Of a DNA stretch of 43,055 nucleotides, positions 23,978 to 32,040 are shown piece by piece; the stretch's first letter is position 1; every line of letters begins with the position of its first letter. This stretch comes from a virus. The position numbers and the translations under genes are program-made. A model generated the notes under the pieces. That model was not told where the DNA came from and ran no database searches. It saw nothing but the letters and a program-made list of their open reading frames with translations. The stretch spans positions 1 to 43,055 of IMG/VR virus record IMGVR_UViG_3300010354_000180; one strand, written 5' to 3'.

Positions 23978-26002
23978 ATGAGTAGAATATTAAAAGGACT
24001 TACCGAAGCAAAGCTTACAGATTTAGGTCCAGGCGACGAAGCTACATGGCCTGCATACTCAGGTCATCCTAATGATCCACGTGATCCTCCTAGAAGAAGG
24101 TCTAGACCAGACGAACCTAGTGGCGACGATCCATATGACCCATGGGACGAACACTATCGCAGACAAGAAAAAGCAAGGCAGCAATACAAAAAAGAAGTTA
24201 ATGTAACATATTCTGACAAAGAAGGTGTTGCTCCAAATGGAAAAAGATACAATAATACCTTTTTAGTTAAAGCAAAAACACCTTATCAAGGTGATAATGA
24301 AATTTATCAATTCAATGACGCTCATTGGGGCGCTAAAACAATTGTAGATACTGTAAAGAAAAACCCAGAAAAAGAAGGTGATCCATATTTAACAATGGTT
24401 TACTATGTAGACAATCATAAGCATGGTTATTGGAAGCCATGGAAGGATGAACCACCTATCAGTAAGGGTATTCAATTCGAAGCAGAGTTGACCAATGAAG
24501 GTATTAGCGAACAAGATTTAGCCGATACACTTTTTTATAGATTGGAAGCACGTTATCCTGACATAGTAACTAGATATGGACATGAGGTAGTAGGTGATGC
24601 TGTGCTAGATGTTGCTAGTTTTCATGCAGGTGCAGAAGAATTAGGATCTAGTGATATTAGTATAATGATACGTGAAATATTAAAGCGTATTGAAAGTCGT
24701 GGGTTGGATGAGGCACAAAGTGGCACAGGTATGGACCCGACTAGTGCATTACAACAAGCAAGAAAAATTACCAGTCAATTTAAATATGCTGATATGCATT
24801 TAGAAATCATTACTAAAATACAGCTATTAGCAGAACAAGCAGGTGTAGACAAAAGAGATTTAGAATATCTTATTAATGATGTATACGAAAAACAGCGTGA
24901 ATTAGAATCCGCTATCTTTGCACTAGACGAACCATTCGAAGAACTTGTAAGAAAACAAGAATGGAACGATGAAGAGGTAGATGAAGGACAGATTTATTCT
25001 ACAGGCGGCGGCGCTGGTCAAGCTATGCGTTGGTACACACCTAAAGATAATTTAGGTGAGGGTGTAATATCTGAGAACCTACGTAAATGGTTTAAAGAAA
25101 AATGGGTAAGATTCGGTCCAGATGGTAAGATTCGTGGTGACTGTGCTAGAGGCGACGATAGTGAGGGTAAACCTAAATGCTTGCCGCAAAGCAAAGCACA
25201 TAGTTTAGGTAAAAAAGGTCGTGCTAGTGCAGCAGCAAGAAAGCGTAGAGAAGATCCTAATCCAGAGCGTAGTGGCAAGGCTATCAATGTTGCTACTAAA
25301 AAGAAATCCAATGAAGGTGTGGCGGAAGAACAACTAGACGAAAAGTGCTGGGATACTCACAAGCAAGTTGGTATGAAAAGTAAGGGCGGTAAAATGGTTC
25401 CCAACTGTGTACCAAAAGAAAGTGTGACAGAGATGGATAAAAGTGCCCCTCAACCTGGTCGTGATGGACGAGTAAGTCACAGCACCTATGGTTCCAGAGA
25501 CAAAGGTGGTAGTAAAGGACCTGAAAAAGAAGCCAAGCCAATCACAGCAAAAAAGGCTAAACAAGATGCTCTTGATATACTGAAGAAGCAAGGTGTGGCG
25601 GAAGAAAAATGCCCACATTGTGGTGGAGCAATGTTCAGCGAACTAATGATTAACGAAAAGAAAGACGCCTGTTACTATAAAGTCAAGAGTCGTTATAAAG
25701 TATGGCCTTCAGCGTATGCAAGTGGTGCTTTAGTTAAATGTCGCAAAAAGGGTTCTAAGAACTGGGGCACAAAAAGCGAAGGTGTTGAAGAAGCAGCCAA
25801 TCCTGCACAACAAGCAGCAATTGCTATCGCTATGAAGAAAGCCGGTAAAAAACCTAAAGGCGAAAGTGCAATTATGAAAGGTCTAGTAGACGAAACATTA
25901 GGCACCCCTTATCCTGGCACATACGAACAAGAAACTGCAATGATTAAACGCAAAGGTCCACAAAGAATTACAGCAATGACCTACGAATCAAAGAAGAAAT
26001 AA
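23978..26002 (+). CDS. Long modular capsid-cargo candidate
   Basis: 674 aa. Leader MSRILKGLTE/A. Residues ~12-60 are Pro/Asp/Arg-rich. Further blocks are a mixed alpha/beta part (~65-170), helical parts (~175-345), a basic Cys-containing block (LRKWFKEKWVRFGPDGK; CLPQSKAHSLGKKGRASAA, ~368-435) that recalls the phage DUF6321 type, then GVAE (447-450), CWDTHKQVGMKSKGGKMVPNC, a second GVAE (539-542), CPHCGG and YKVKSRYKVWPSAYASGALV, GVEE (602-605), and DETLGTPYPGTYEQE. These read as small independent modules between (V/L/I)xE sites. No active site recognised. Confidence 0.55.
   Translation: MSRILKGLTEAKLTDLGPGDEATWPAYSGHPNDPRDPPRRRSRPDEPSGDDPYDPWDEHYRRQEKARQQYKKEVNVTYSDKEGVAPNGKRYNNTFLVKAKTPYQGDNEIYQFNDAHWGAKTIVDTVKKNPEKEGDPYLTMVYYVDNHKHGYWKPWKDEPPISKGIQFEAELTNEGISEQDLADTLFYRLEARYPDIVTRYGHEVVGDAVLDVASFHAGAEELGSSDISIMIREILKRIESRGLDEAQSGTGMDPTSALQQARKITSQFKYADMHLEIITKIQLLAEQAGVDKRDLEYLINDVYEKQRELESAIFALDEPFEELVRKQEWNDEEVDEGQIYSTGGGAGQAMRWYTPKDNLGEGVISENLRKWFKEKWVRFGPDGKIRGDCARGDDSEGKPKCLPQSKAHSLGKKGRASAAARKRREDPNPERSGKAINVATKKKSNEGVAEEQLDEKCWDTHKQVGMKSKGGKMVPNCVPKESVTEMDKSAPQPGRDGRVSHSTYGSRDKGGSKGPEKEAKPITAKKAKQDALDILKKQGVAEEKCPHCGGAMFSELMINEKKDACYYKVKSRYKVWPSAYASGALVKCRKKGSKNWGTKSEGVEEAANPAQQAAIAIAMKKAGKKPKGESAIMKGLVDETLGTPYPGTYEQETAMIKRKGPQRITAMTYESKKK
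25316..25328 (+). repeat. 13-base repeat GGTGTGGCGGAAG, copy 3
   Basis: Same bases and same phase as copy 1; encodes GVAE at residues 447-450 of the 674 aa protein. Confidence 0.85.
25592..25604 (+). repeat. 13-base repeat GGTGTGGCGGAAG, copy 4
   Basis: Encodes GVAE at residues 539-542 of the 674 aa protein, directly before a CxxC motif. Confidence 0.85.
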
Positions 26003-26011
26003 GGATATGTA

Positions 26012-26455
26012 ATGTTAGCAGATGCACTTAAAACACTATTAGCAACAAGCTATGCTTTTGTAATTAAAACACAGAACTTTCATTGGAACGTTGAAGGCCC
26101 TGACTTTCCTCAATATCATGAATTTTTAGGTAAGTTATACGAAGAAGTATATGATAATGCAATAGATCAAACTGCTGAATTAATACGTCAACTAGGTAAT
26201 TACACACCTGGATCTATTACACGTTTTGCTGAACTAAGTCAAATACCAGATCAAACAAAAATTCCACGTGCTGAATTAATGATTGCAGAATTAGAACAAG
26301 ACAATGCAAAATTATTAGCAATGTGGAAAGAGTCATTTCATATTGCTGAAGAAGCCGATGAACAGGGTATAGCTGATTTTATTGCTAGTAGAATCGATGC
26401 ACACGGAAAACATGGATGGATGCTACGCAGCATACTTAACAAAAGTCGTGCATAA
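26012..26455 (+). CDS. dps: Dps / ferritin-like protein
   Basis: 147 aa, four-helix ferritin-like. KTQNFHWNVEGPDFPQYHEF (~21-40) carries the Dps ferroxidase residues (H-W, D, H), followed by LYEEVYDNAIDQTAE with the conserved Glu/Asp set. Dps proteins store iron, remove peroxide and some coat DNA. The protein could protect infected cells or packaged DNA (inference). There is no leader of the MKxxEF type, unlike its neighbours. AAGGAT precedes the ATG. Confidence 0.85.
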   Translation: MLADALKTLLATSYAFVIKTQNFHWNVEGPDFPQYHEFLGKLYEEVYDNAIDQTAELIRQLGNYTPGSITRFAELSQIPDQTKIPRAELMIAELEQDNAKLLAMWKESFHIAEEADEQGIADFIASRIDAHGKHGWMLRSILNKSRA

Positions 26456-26465
26456 AGGATGACTT

Positions 26466-27137
26466 ATGAAGATAAGCGAATTATTGAACGAAGCCTATGT
26501 ACATCCTGATATAGATACTATCCTGCGAAAAAAAGGATATAAATTTTTAGGCAAGGGTGTAGATCAACGTGTCTACGCAGAGCCCAAGTCAGGATTAGTA
26601 TTAAAAATATTTGGTACTTCTCAAGGAAAAAGCGGTAGTGCATCTGAATTAACAAATGCTCAAAAAAGTTTCAAGACATTCTATGATGCAACCCAAGCAG
26701 ATCCTAATAATGAGTTTCTTCCTAATATTATAGCATATACACCCTTCATGTTTAAGGGTAAGCCATATTTACAAATACGCATGGAAAAATTGTTCCCGTT
26801 TACCGGGCCAGATGTAGATGAATGGAACTATACATTAGCTGAATTTGCAGATGATGCAGACAGAGGTATCTATAAATCAGGAAAAGCCTTTGTAGACGGA
26901 TTAGAAAAACAAATCGACAAAGATTCTTACGGTCACACAAAATATGTACAACAATTGGCAATTCTTATAGGAAAAGAAGGCTTAGCAAAGTTATACGATA
27001 CTATTCTTATGTTAAAACGTATTGCTAGAAAAAACAAGTATGTCCTAGATTTACATGACGGTAATTTTATGCTAGGCAATGATGGAACACCTGTCATCAG
27101 CGATCCTTTCTTTATGGGTTGGGGAAGAAGTACATAA
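26466..27137 (+). CDS. Kinase-like protein with capsid targeting leader
   Basis: 223 aa. Leader MKISELLNE/A (cut predicted after residue 9). The rest looks like a small protein-kinase-like fold: FLGKGVDQRVYA (28-39) as glycine loop, VLKIF with Lys47, RMEKLF (105-110) at the hinge, DLHDGN (195-200) as catalytic loop (in place of HxDxxxxN) and SDPF (212-215) in place of DFG. Part of the C-lobe is missing. It may phosphorylate a target or be a pseudokinase. Paralogue of the C-terminal half of the 28710 gene. AAAGGATG precedes the ATG. Confidence 0.6.
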   Translation: MKISELLNEAYVHPDIDTILRKKGYKFLGKGVDQRVYAEPKSGLVLKIFGTSQGKSGSASELTNAQKSFKTFYDATQADPNNEFLPNIIAYTPFMFKGKPYLQIRMEKLFPFTGPDVDEWNYTLAEFADDADRGIYKSGKAFVDGLEKQIDKDSYGHTKYVQQLAILIGKEGLAKLYDTILMLKRIARKNKYVLDLHDGNFMLGNDGTPVISDPFFMGWGRST

Positions 27138-28708
27138 TGAGAGCCCTTGAATTTATTACCGAAAATAAAAGCACCACCATAGAAAAGCTCTACGGTGGTG
27201 ATTATCCTGAGCGTGATGAATTATTTTGGGATCATGTAAGACCCGATGAATTAAATCGTGATCTTACTATTCAGACTATGCCCAAACATAAATTAAAAAT
27301 CATGTTGCAAAGTCAATATCGTGTAGAACACTTAGATGAAATTCTAGATATGATGGATGAAGATCAACAAGCTGTATTGCAAAGATACATGAATGATCCA
27401 AATCTAAGTAATCAAATTATATTAATTGCAGATGATAGAATTATCGACGGTAATCATCGTGCGTTAGCTGCTGCAATGAAGGGCGTACCTATTCATTATG
27501 TAGATTTAGCAGATTTAGATGAGCAAGATGTGACGGAAAACACCTCTAATATACCACAATATCTTTATCATGCTACGTATCGCCCATTATTAAAAAGTAT
27601 TAAAACTCATGGATTAGGTGGTAGTGGTGCCCAAGCAAAATGGGAAGATAGTAAGCCGGGTGTAACGTATCTAGCGTTAGATCCTAATGTAGCAGAAAGT
27701 TATGCGGAAAGTAGCGATGTAGTGCCAGAAGAATGGTTAGATAAAATTATCATATTAAAAATATCAACCAGAGGTTTAGACACACGTAAATTTAAATTAG
27801 ATAGCAATGTTTTAGATAACGAGGGTGATACATTAGAATATCACGGTGTAATACCTATTAACAATATTTCTGTGGTCAAACGGGATATAGACGAAATGGC
27901 ATTGGCCAAGTATCAAACGTTTGGTGACTTTACTAAGCCCGGACCTTTTCGTGGAGCTGATAAAAAGTTAGTTCCGCATCCTAAGAACATACAAAAAGCA
28001 ACTACATTTTTTGAAAATACACCCTACGATTTTCGTCTATTCTTTACTAATGTTCCTGGCTTTGGTAAGTACAGTGAACATGGAGAAATGAATCCCGGTG
28101 AGATTAGAAATATCTTTAATAAAGAACAAGCGGATGAAATAATTAATGGCAGCGAAGATGCTATTACAGTAGTGTTCGTTGGTAACAAAGGTGACAGCAA
28201 AGTAATGATGACACCATGGATCATGGCTCATAGATTTGGACATGCAGTACAAGCAGGAACAAGAATGAAGGGCGGCGGTAGTCCTTGGGTCGCAGCAGAA
28301 GAACATTTCTTTAGAGGTATTAATGAATTACTAAGAGACTTCTATGGCATAGAAAAAAATAATATATTCACTACAAAATTAAATTGGAACTTGCAAAAAG
28401 AATATTCTGCACTTTTTAATGCAATAGGTACACAGCGCAGCAGTAGAACAGGACAAATTAAACGTCCATATGAATTCTTTTATGAATTGTTTGCACAATA
28501 TTTAGGCACCGGTAAAATCACATTAAATCCTTTACCAAAGAAAAAAGAATATGGTCGTAAAGCATGGGGCAGAAGTACACAAAGTTTAAATATGCAACCA
28601 GGCAGTGAAGAAGAATCTCAGTACACAACAGAAATACTTGCAAGAGATATGGAACTAATGTTTGATGATGTGTTATCAAGCAGTGTTGGTAAAATTTTTG
28701 TGATGTAA
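27137..28708 (+). CDS. ParB-like, ART-like and HxxxH multidomain cargo candidate
   Basis: 529 aa from ATG 27137, which overlaps the previous stop by one base; an upstream in-frame TTG is less likely. Leader MRALEFITE/N. Residues ~40-130 look ParB/sulfiredoxin-like (IADDRIIDGNHRALAAAM, DGNHR at 104-108). Residues ~141-255 look like an ADP-ribosyltransferase fold (YLYHATYRPLLKSI, THGLGG, YLALDPNVAESYA). The last ~270 residues contain MTPWIMAHRFGHAVQ (358-372), an HxxxH string near an AAEEH segment that could bind metal but lacks the HExxH Glu. The combination recalls T4 Alt, an injected ART with a capsid leader. Confidence 0.6.
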   Translation: MRALEFITENKSTTIEKLYGGDYPERDELFWDHVRPDELNRDLTIQTMPKHKLKIMLQSQYRVEHLDEILDMMDEDQQAVLQRYMNDPNLSNQIILIADDRIIDGNHRALAAAMKGVPIHYVDLADLDEQDVTENTSNIPQYLYHATYRPLLKSIKTHGLGGSGAQAKWEDSKPGVTYLALDPNVAESYAESSDVVPEEWLDKIIILKISTRGLDTRKFKLDSNVLDNEGDTLEYHGVIPINNISVVKRDIDEMALAKYQTFGDFTKPGPFRGADKKLVPHPKNIQKATTFFENTPYDFRLFFTNVPGFGKYSEHGEMNPGEIRNIFNKEQADEIINGSEDAITVVFVGNKGDSKVMMTPWIMAHRFGHAVQAGTRMKGGGSPWVAAEEHFFRGINELLRDFYGIEKNNIFTTKLNWNLQKEYSALFNAIGTQRSSRTGQIKRPYEFFYELFAQYLGTGKITLNPLPKKKEYGRKAWGRSTQSLNMQPGSEEESQYTTEILARDMELMFDDVLSSSVGKIFVM

Positions 28709-28709
28709 T

Positions 28710-29855
28710 ATGAAAATAAAAGAATTTATAAACGAAGCAGTACTTGATCCCAGTGGATGGGGCAATACGCCATATGGTACGGACATAGATTATTTTGGAC
28801 TACGTGTTCAAATGAAGCCTAGTACTTTCTTAAAGTTAGCACTACCACTAACATCTTCAGTAACAAATCCTGAAGTAGAAAAACATATGAAGGCAGGTGG
28901 CAAGATTGCATATCCAATGCTTGATATTGAGATACCCGATGAATGGCGTGAAGGAGACTTTAGCCAACCTGCCAAAGTTGTAGATCACGAAGGTCGAAAT
29001 AGAATGAAAACTTGGATTGAATTAAAAGGGGATGATCCAATACAAGTTAATATAAGACCACGCGGTGGACTTAGACGTAGAGATTTAAACGATGATTATA
29101 TTCAAGCAATTAGTAATGGGCTTGTGAGTCAACGTGGTAACTTTGTAGACGGTCCGTTATTTCCTACAGAAGATGCGTTAGAAGAAGCAGAAAAGAATAC
29201 TCCAGAATCAAGACAAATTGTTCAAACATTGAAGGATGCAGGCTATAGTCAAATAGGTAGTGGGGCAGACGCTACTGTTTGGATGAAGGATGCAGGACAA
29301 GTACTAAAGATAGTAATGCCTGACAGTCAAGACATTACACAGGCTGCATATACATTTAAAAAGTTCTATGAGTTTTGTATGGCGCATCAAGACTTAGCTT
29401 GTTTGCCTAAGTTTATTCCCATACAAGGTAAAGCTTATACTGAATTCACACTAGGTGATAAACAATATATGCAAATTTCAATAGAGCAATTAAATAAGAT
29501 ACCTAGAAATAGTATACAAGAAGGTATAGTTTGGTTCTTCAGTGATTTTGCAAGTAACAATGTGCCATGGGAACAAGTTGATGAAAAATTAAAATATCCA
29601 ATAACATGGGATGATTTCAATGGTAGATACGCTAATCAATTAGCTGAAAGATGGATAAATCTATCCAGTAAGAGAAACAAGCAAAAATACGCAGAAATGC
29701 AATTACTGTATACCGTAATGAGATTGTTGTATACTACAGGCAAAATAAATAAGATGTACTGGGATTTGCATACAGAAAATGCAATGCTTAGGGGAGACGG
29801 AACAATAGTTATTATTGATCCGTGGTTCGAAAGATATGGTGGTACGATTGATTAA
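28710..29855 (+). CDS. Two-module cargo candidate ending in a kinase-like domain
   Basis: 381 aa. Leader MKIKEFINE/A. Residues ~18-155 are an unknown module (TPYGTDIDYFGLRVQMKPS; DHEGRNRMKTWIELKGD). LEEAEKN is a possible linker, then a kinase-like domain: QIGSGADATVW (181-191), VLKIV with Lys200, DLHTEN (352-357) and IDPW (369-372). The loop motifs parallel those of 26466 (DLHDGN, SDPF), so the two are paralogues. No Shine-Dalgarno site; the start is one base after the previous stop. Confidence 0.6.
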   Translation: MKIKEFINEAVLDPSGWGNTPYGTDIDYFGLRVQMKPSTFLKLALPLTSSVTNPEVEKHMKAGGKIAYPMLDIEIPDEWREGDFSQPAKVVDHEGRNRMKTWIELKGDDPIQVNIRPRGGLRRRDLNDDYIQAISNGLVSQRGNFVDGPLFPTEDALEEAEKNTPESRQIVQTLKDAGYSQIGSGADATVWMKDAGQVLKIVMPDSQDITQAAYTFKKFYEFCMAHQDLACLPKFIPIQGKAYTEFTLGDKQYMQISIEQLNKIPRNSIQEGIVWFFSDFASNNVPWEQVDEKLKYPITWDDFNGRYANQLAERWINLSSKRNKQKYAEMQLLYTVMRLLYTTGKINKMYWDLHTENAMLRGDGTIVIIDPWFERYGGTID

Positions 29856-29865
29856 AAAGGAAAAT

Positions 29866-30300
29866 ATGAAGAAAATAATAACAATAGCAATGTTAGTTGC
29901 AGCATCCAGCGTTTTCGCTCAAAAACAACCTCAAGGTGTTACATATGATGCACAGATACTAAGAGTAAGTGATGGTGATACTGTAGTCATATCAGCGCCG
30001 TTCTTACCAAAACCATTAAAACCAGAATTAGCTGTGAGAATTTATGGTGTTGATACTCCTGAAAAGGGTTTCAGAGCTAAATGCCCACAAGAAGATGCTA
30101 AAGGACAAGCTGCAAGTAAATTCACTAAAGATTTGGTAGCATCCAGTCAAAAGTTTCAAGTGACATTGTATGATTGGGATAAATTCGGTGGACGAGTATT
30201 AGGTGACATTATCTTAAATGGTAAAAGCCTACGTGAAATGCTTATTGCTAACGGGTATGCCAGGGCATATTTCGGGGAAGCAAAACAGAGTTGGTGTTAA
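29866..30300 (+). CDS. Secreted staphylococcal-type nuclease (SNase-like)
   Basis: 144 aa from ATG 29866, chosen because AAAAGGAAA precedes it and it gives a clean signal peptide, MKKIITIAMLVAASSVFA/Q. The SNase fold follows: RVSDGDTVV (33-41), VRIYGVDTPEKG (57-68) with Arg58, Asp63 and Glu66, and GGRVLGDI (108-115) with Arg110, so the key catalytic residues are all present. A Ca2+-dependent nuclease exported to the periplasm or medium could cut incoming DNA or RNA (inference). It sits among cargo genes but has a signal peptide in place of a capsid leader. Confidence 0.85.
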   Translation: MKKIITIAMLVAASSVFAQKQPQGVTYDAQILRVSDGDTVVISAPFLPKPLKPELAVRIYGVDTPEKGFRAKCPQEDAKGQAASKFTKDLVASSQKFQVTLYDWDKFGGRVLGDIILNGKSLREMLIANGYARAYFGEAKQSWC

Positions 30301-30303
30301 TAG

Positions 30304-30310
30304 ATAAATA
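30304..30310 (+). promoter_or_regulatory. Candidate late promoter (GATAAATA)
   Basis: TAGATAAATATACAAT lies directly after the nuclease stop and 6 bases before ATG 30317, with no Shine-Dalgarno site. Confidence 0.55.
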
Positions 30311-30316
30311 TACAAT

Positions 30317-30892
30317 ATGAAAACACATGACTTTGTTAATGAAGCCGCTGCTACTGAACTAGCTAAAAGATTGCCTAGTTTAGAAAAGCATGACTATAAT
30401 ACCATTGACAAACTCATGCAAAACATTGCCAAAAAACATAGAATCACCGGTAAGATTTTGCACGATTTGTTTGTTAAAAAGTATCACTCTACACCTGACA
30501 GTTGGATTAAAAATAAGCTTGACGAAGCTGACGTTGAGTGTGATATGCAAGAAGAAGTTGACAAGTTTGCAGATTGGGCCAGCAAGAAACTACATTTAAA
30601 AACAAGACCAATTATAGAATTGAGTCAGGATACCGAAGAAGCACAGACAAATCATCACACGGGAAGCCATACTGAGGGTGATAACAAAGTTTGGGTATAT
30701 GCTAAAAATAGAAACTTAGTTGATATACTACGCACAGTATTTCATGAGCTAGTTCATGTTAGACAAAGTGAATTAGGAATGATACATCAAGGATCAAGTT
30801 ATCCTGGTAGTCCCATAGAAGCTATGGCTGACATGCTAGCAGGAAAGTACATCAAAATTTACGGCGAGAAAAACAGACACATCTTTCAATAA
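30317..30892 (+). CDS. Zinc metalloprotease-like cargo candidate
   Basis: 191 aa. Leader MKTHDFVNE/A is the closest match here to the T4 internal-protein leader MKTYQEFIAE/A. An N-terminal helical module (~10-68) ends with NKLDE/A, another possible cut. The C-terminal domain has FHELVHVRQ with HExxH (143-147) and EAMADMLAGKY with Glu168 as a plausible third zinc ligand, the layout of gluzincin-type peptidases. A packaged and injected protease is inferred. The stop overlaps the next start by one base. Confidence 0.65.
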   Translation: MKTHDFVNEAAATELAKRLPSLEKHDYNTIDKLMQNIAKKHRITGKILHDLFVKKYHSTPDSWIKNKLDEADVECDMQEEVDKFADWASKKLHLKTRPIIELSQDTEEAQTNHHTGSHTEGDNKVWVYAKNRNLVDILRTVFHELVHVRQSELGMIHQGSSYPGSPIEAMADMLAGKYIKIYGEKNRHIFQ

Positions 30893-32004
30893 TGTACTAT
30901 ATAAAACCAATTAATATCTATGGATATCTTACAGACGATCCAATTGCTTTAAAAAATTTTGAAACCAGCATATTCCAAATTAAGAATACTGCTATAAGCA
31001 TTAATACTATCCCCTATATATTACTGATAGATGTAATGGAAGGCAGAATCTATGATGAATCACACAATACCTACATTGATAATATTCGAAACATTTTGAG
31101 AAATCAGGGTGTCGATTATCAATTTATACTAGACGGTGATTTTGAGTCTGAAAGTAAAATTTCAAAAACTTATAAAGATATTCTATATGTAAATTTTCTT
31201 GCAGTAACTTGCTATGCTCATACATTATTATCTCCAACGCAAAAAGTTAATTCGAAATGGAATCACAAAAGTTCTAAAGGGTTGTATCTACCAGGAAAAC
31301 CTGACAGACCACACAGAATCAAACTATTAGCAATGTTATGGGAAAAGAATCTACTGAACAAATTAGATTATTCTTTTTTTATTACCAAGTCTGAAGAAGA
31401 AAGTGTATACAGACAAAACTTGCTAGCATACGACCGAGAAAAATTTGATAGCTTTTTAAGAGAAACACTTAGAAGTTTAGATGTTATTGCAGGTCCTGAG
31501 GATAGTTTTAATTGTACAGGATACCCGTTCGACCATATGCTGTATTCTGATACTTTGTTTTCTGTGATATCTGAATCCGACTTTAGGGGCGGTACAGATT
31601 GGAGACCAAAACTGACCGAGAAAACATACAGAACCATAGTGAACAAACATCCATTCATTTGTGCTTGGTTCCCTGGCATGGTCAATCATATAGAAAAAAT
31701 GGGATTCAAATCATTTAAAGAATATCTGTATTACCCAAACTACAATGACGAACAAGATTTGGTCAGACGATTGAAACAGATAACTAAAAACATCGAAACT
31801 TTCGATACCCAAATAACACCACATATAGATAGAATACAAGATGATGTAGAATTTAACTACAACCATTTTGTGTCGTTAGCCAAATCACATGCAAGAAAAA
31901 TAGAATTGCTGATTAACAAACCACAACCTCCCCTATATACTGTTACACTAACAGATATAGTGTCTTACTTTTTCCCGGCTATGGCTAACTTGGTAAAAAA
32001 ATAA
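30892..32004 (+). CDS. Exostosin/glycosyltransferase-like protein (tentative)
   Basis: 370 aa. The region LTEKTYRTIVNKHPFICAW (~242-260) followed by MGFKSFKEY resembles the part found in phage and bacterial exostosin- or fucosyltransferase-like proteins (pattern TEK..R.I..K.PF....P......GFK.F). The N-terminal ~170 residues are less typical (LLIDVMEGRIYDE; FILDGDFESES). No DxD or donor-site motif can be named with confidence. Starts on the overlapping stop of the metalloprotease gene but lacks the capsid leader. Confidence 0.4.
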   Translation: MYYIKPINIYGYLTDDPIALKNFETSIFQIKNTAISINTIPYILLIDVMEGRIYDESHNTYIDNIRNILRNQGVDYQFILDGDFESESKISKTYKDILYVNFLAVTCYAHTLLSPTQKVNSKWNHKSSKGLYLPGKPDRPHRIKLLAMLWEKNLLNKLDYSFFITKSEEESVYRQNLLAYDREKFDSFLRETLRSLDVIAGPEDSFNCTGYPFDHMLYSDTLFSVISESDFRGGTDWRPKLTEKTYRTIVNKHPFICAWFPGMVNHIEKMGFKSFKEYLYYPNYNDEQDLVRRLKQITKNIETFDTQITPHIDRIQDDVEFNYNHFVSLAKSHARKIELLINKPQPPLYTVTLTDIVSYFFPAMANLVKK

Positions 32005-32005
32005 C

Positions 32006-32034
32006 TTGATGATAACGAATGTATGTGCTAGAAT
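32006..32034 (+). promoter_or_regulatory. Sigma70 promoter for the tilS-like gene, leaderless
   Basis: TTGATG (32006-32011), 17 bases and TAGAAT (32029-32034). The ATG at 32041 is exactly the seventh base after the -10 box. No Shine-Dalgarno site. It begins one base after the previous stop. Confidence 0.65.
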
Positions 32035-32040
32035 AGCACT

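Noticed and set aside
27119-27136. TTG start for the ParB/ART-like gene
   Set aside because: ATG 27137 directly yields the leader MRALEFITE that matches neighbouring genes.
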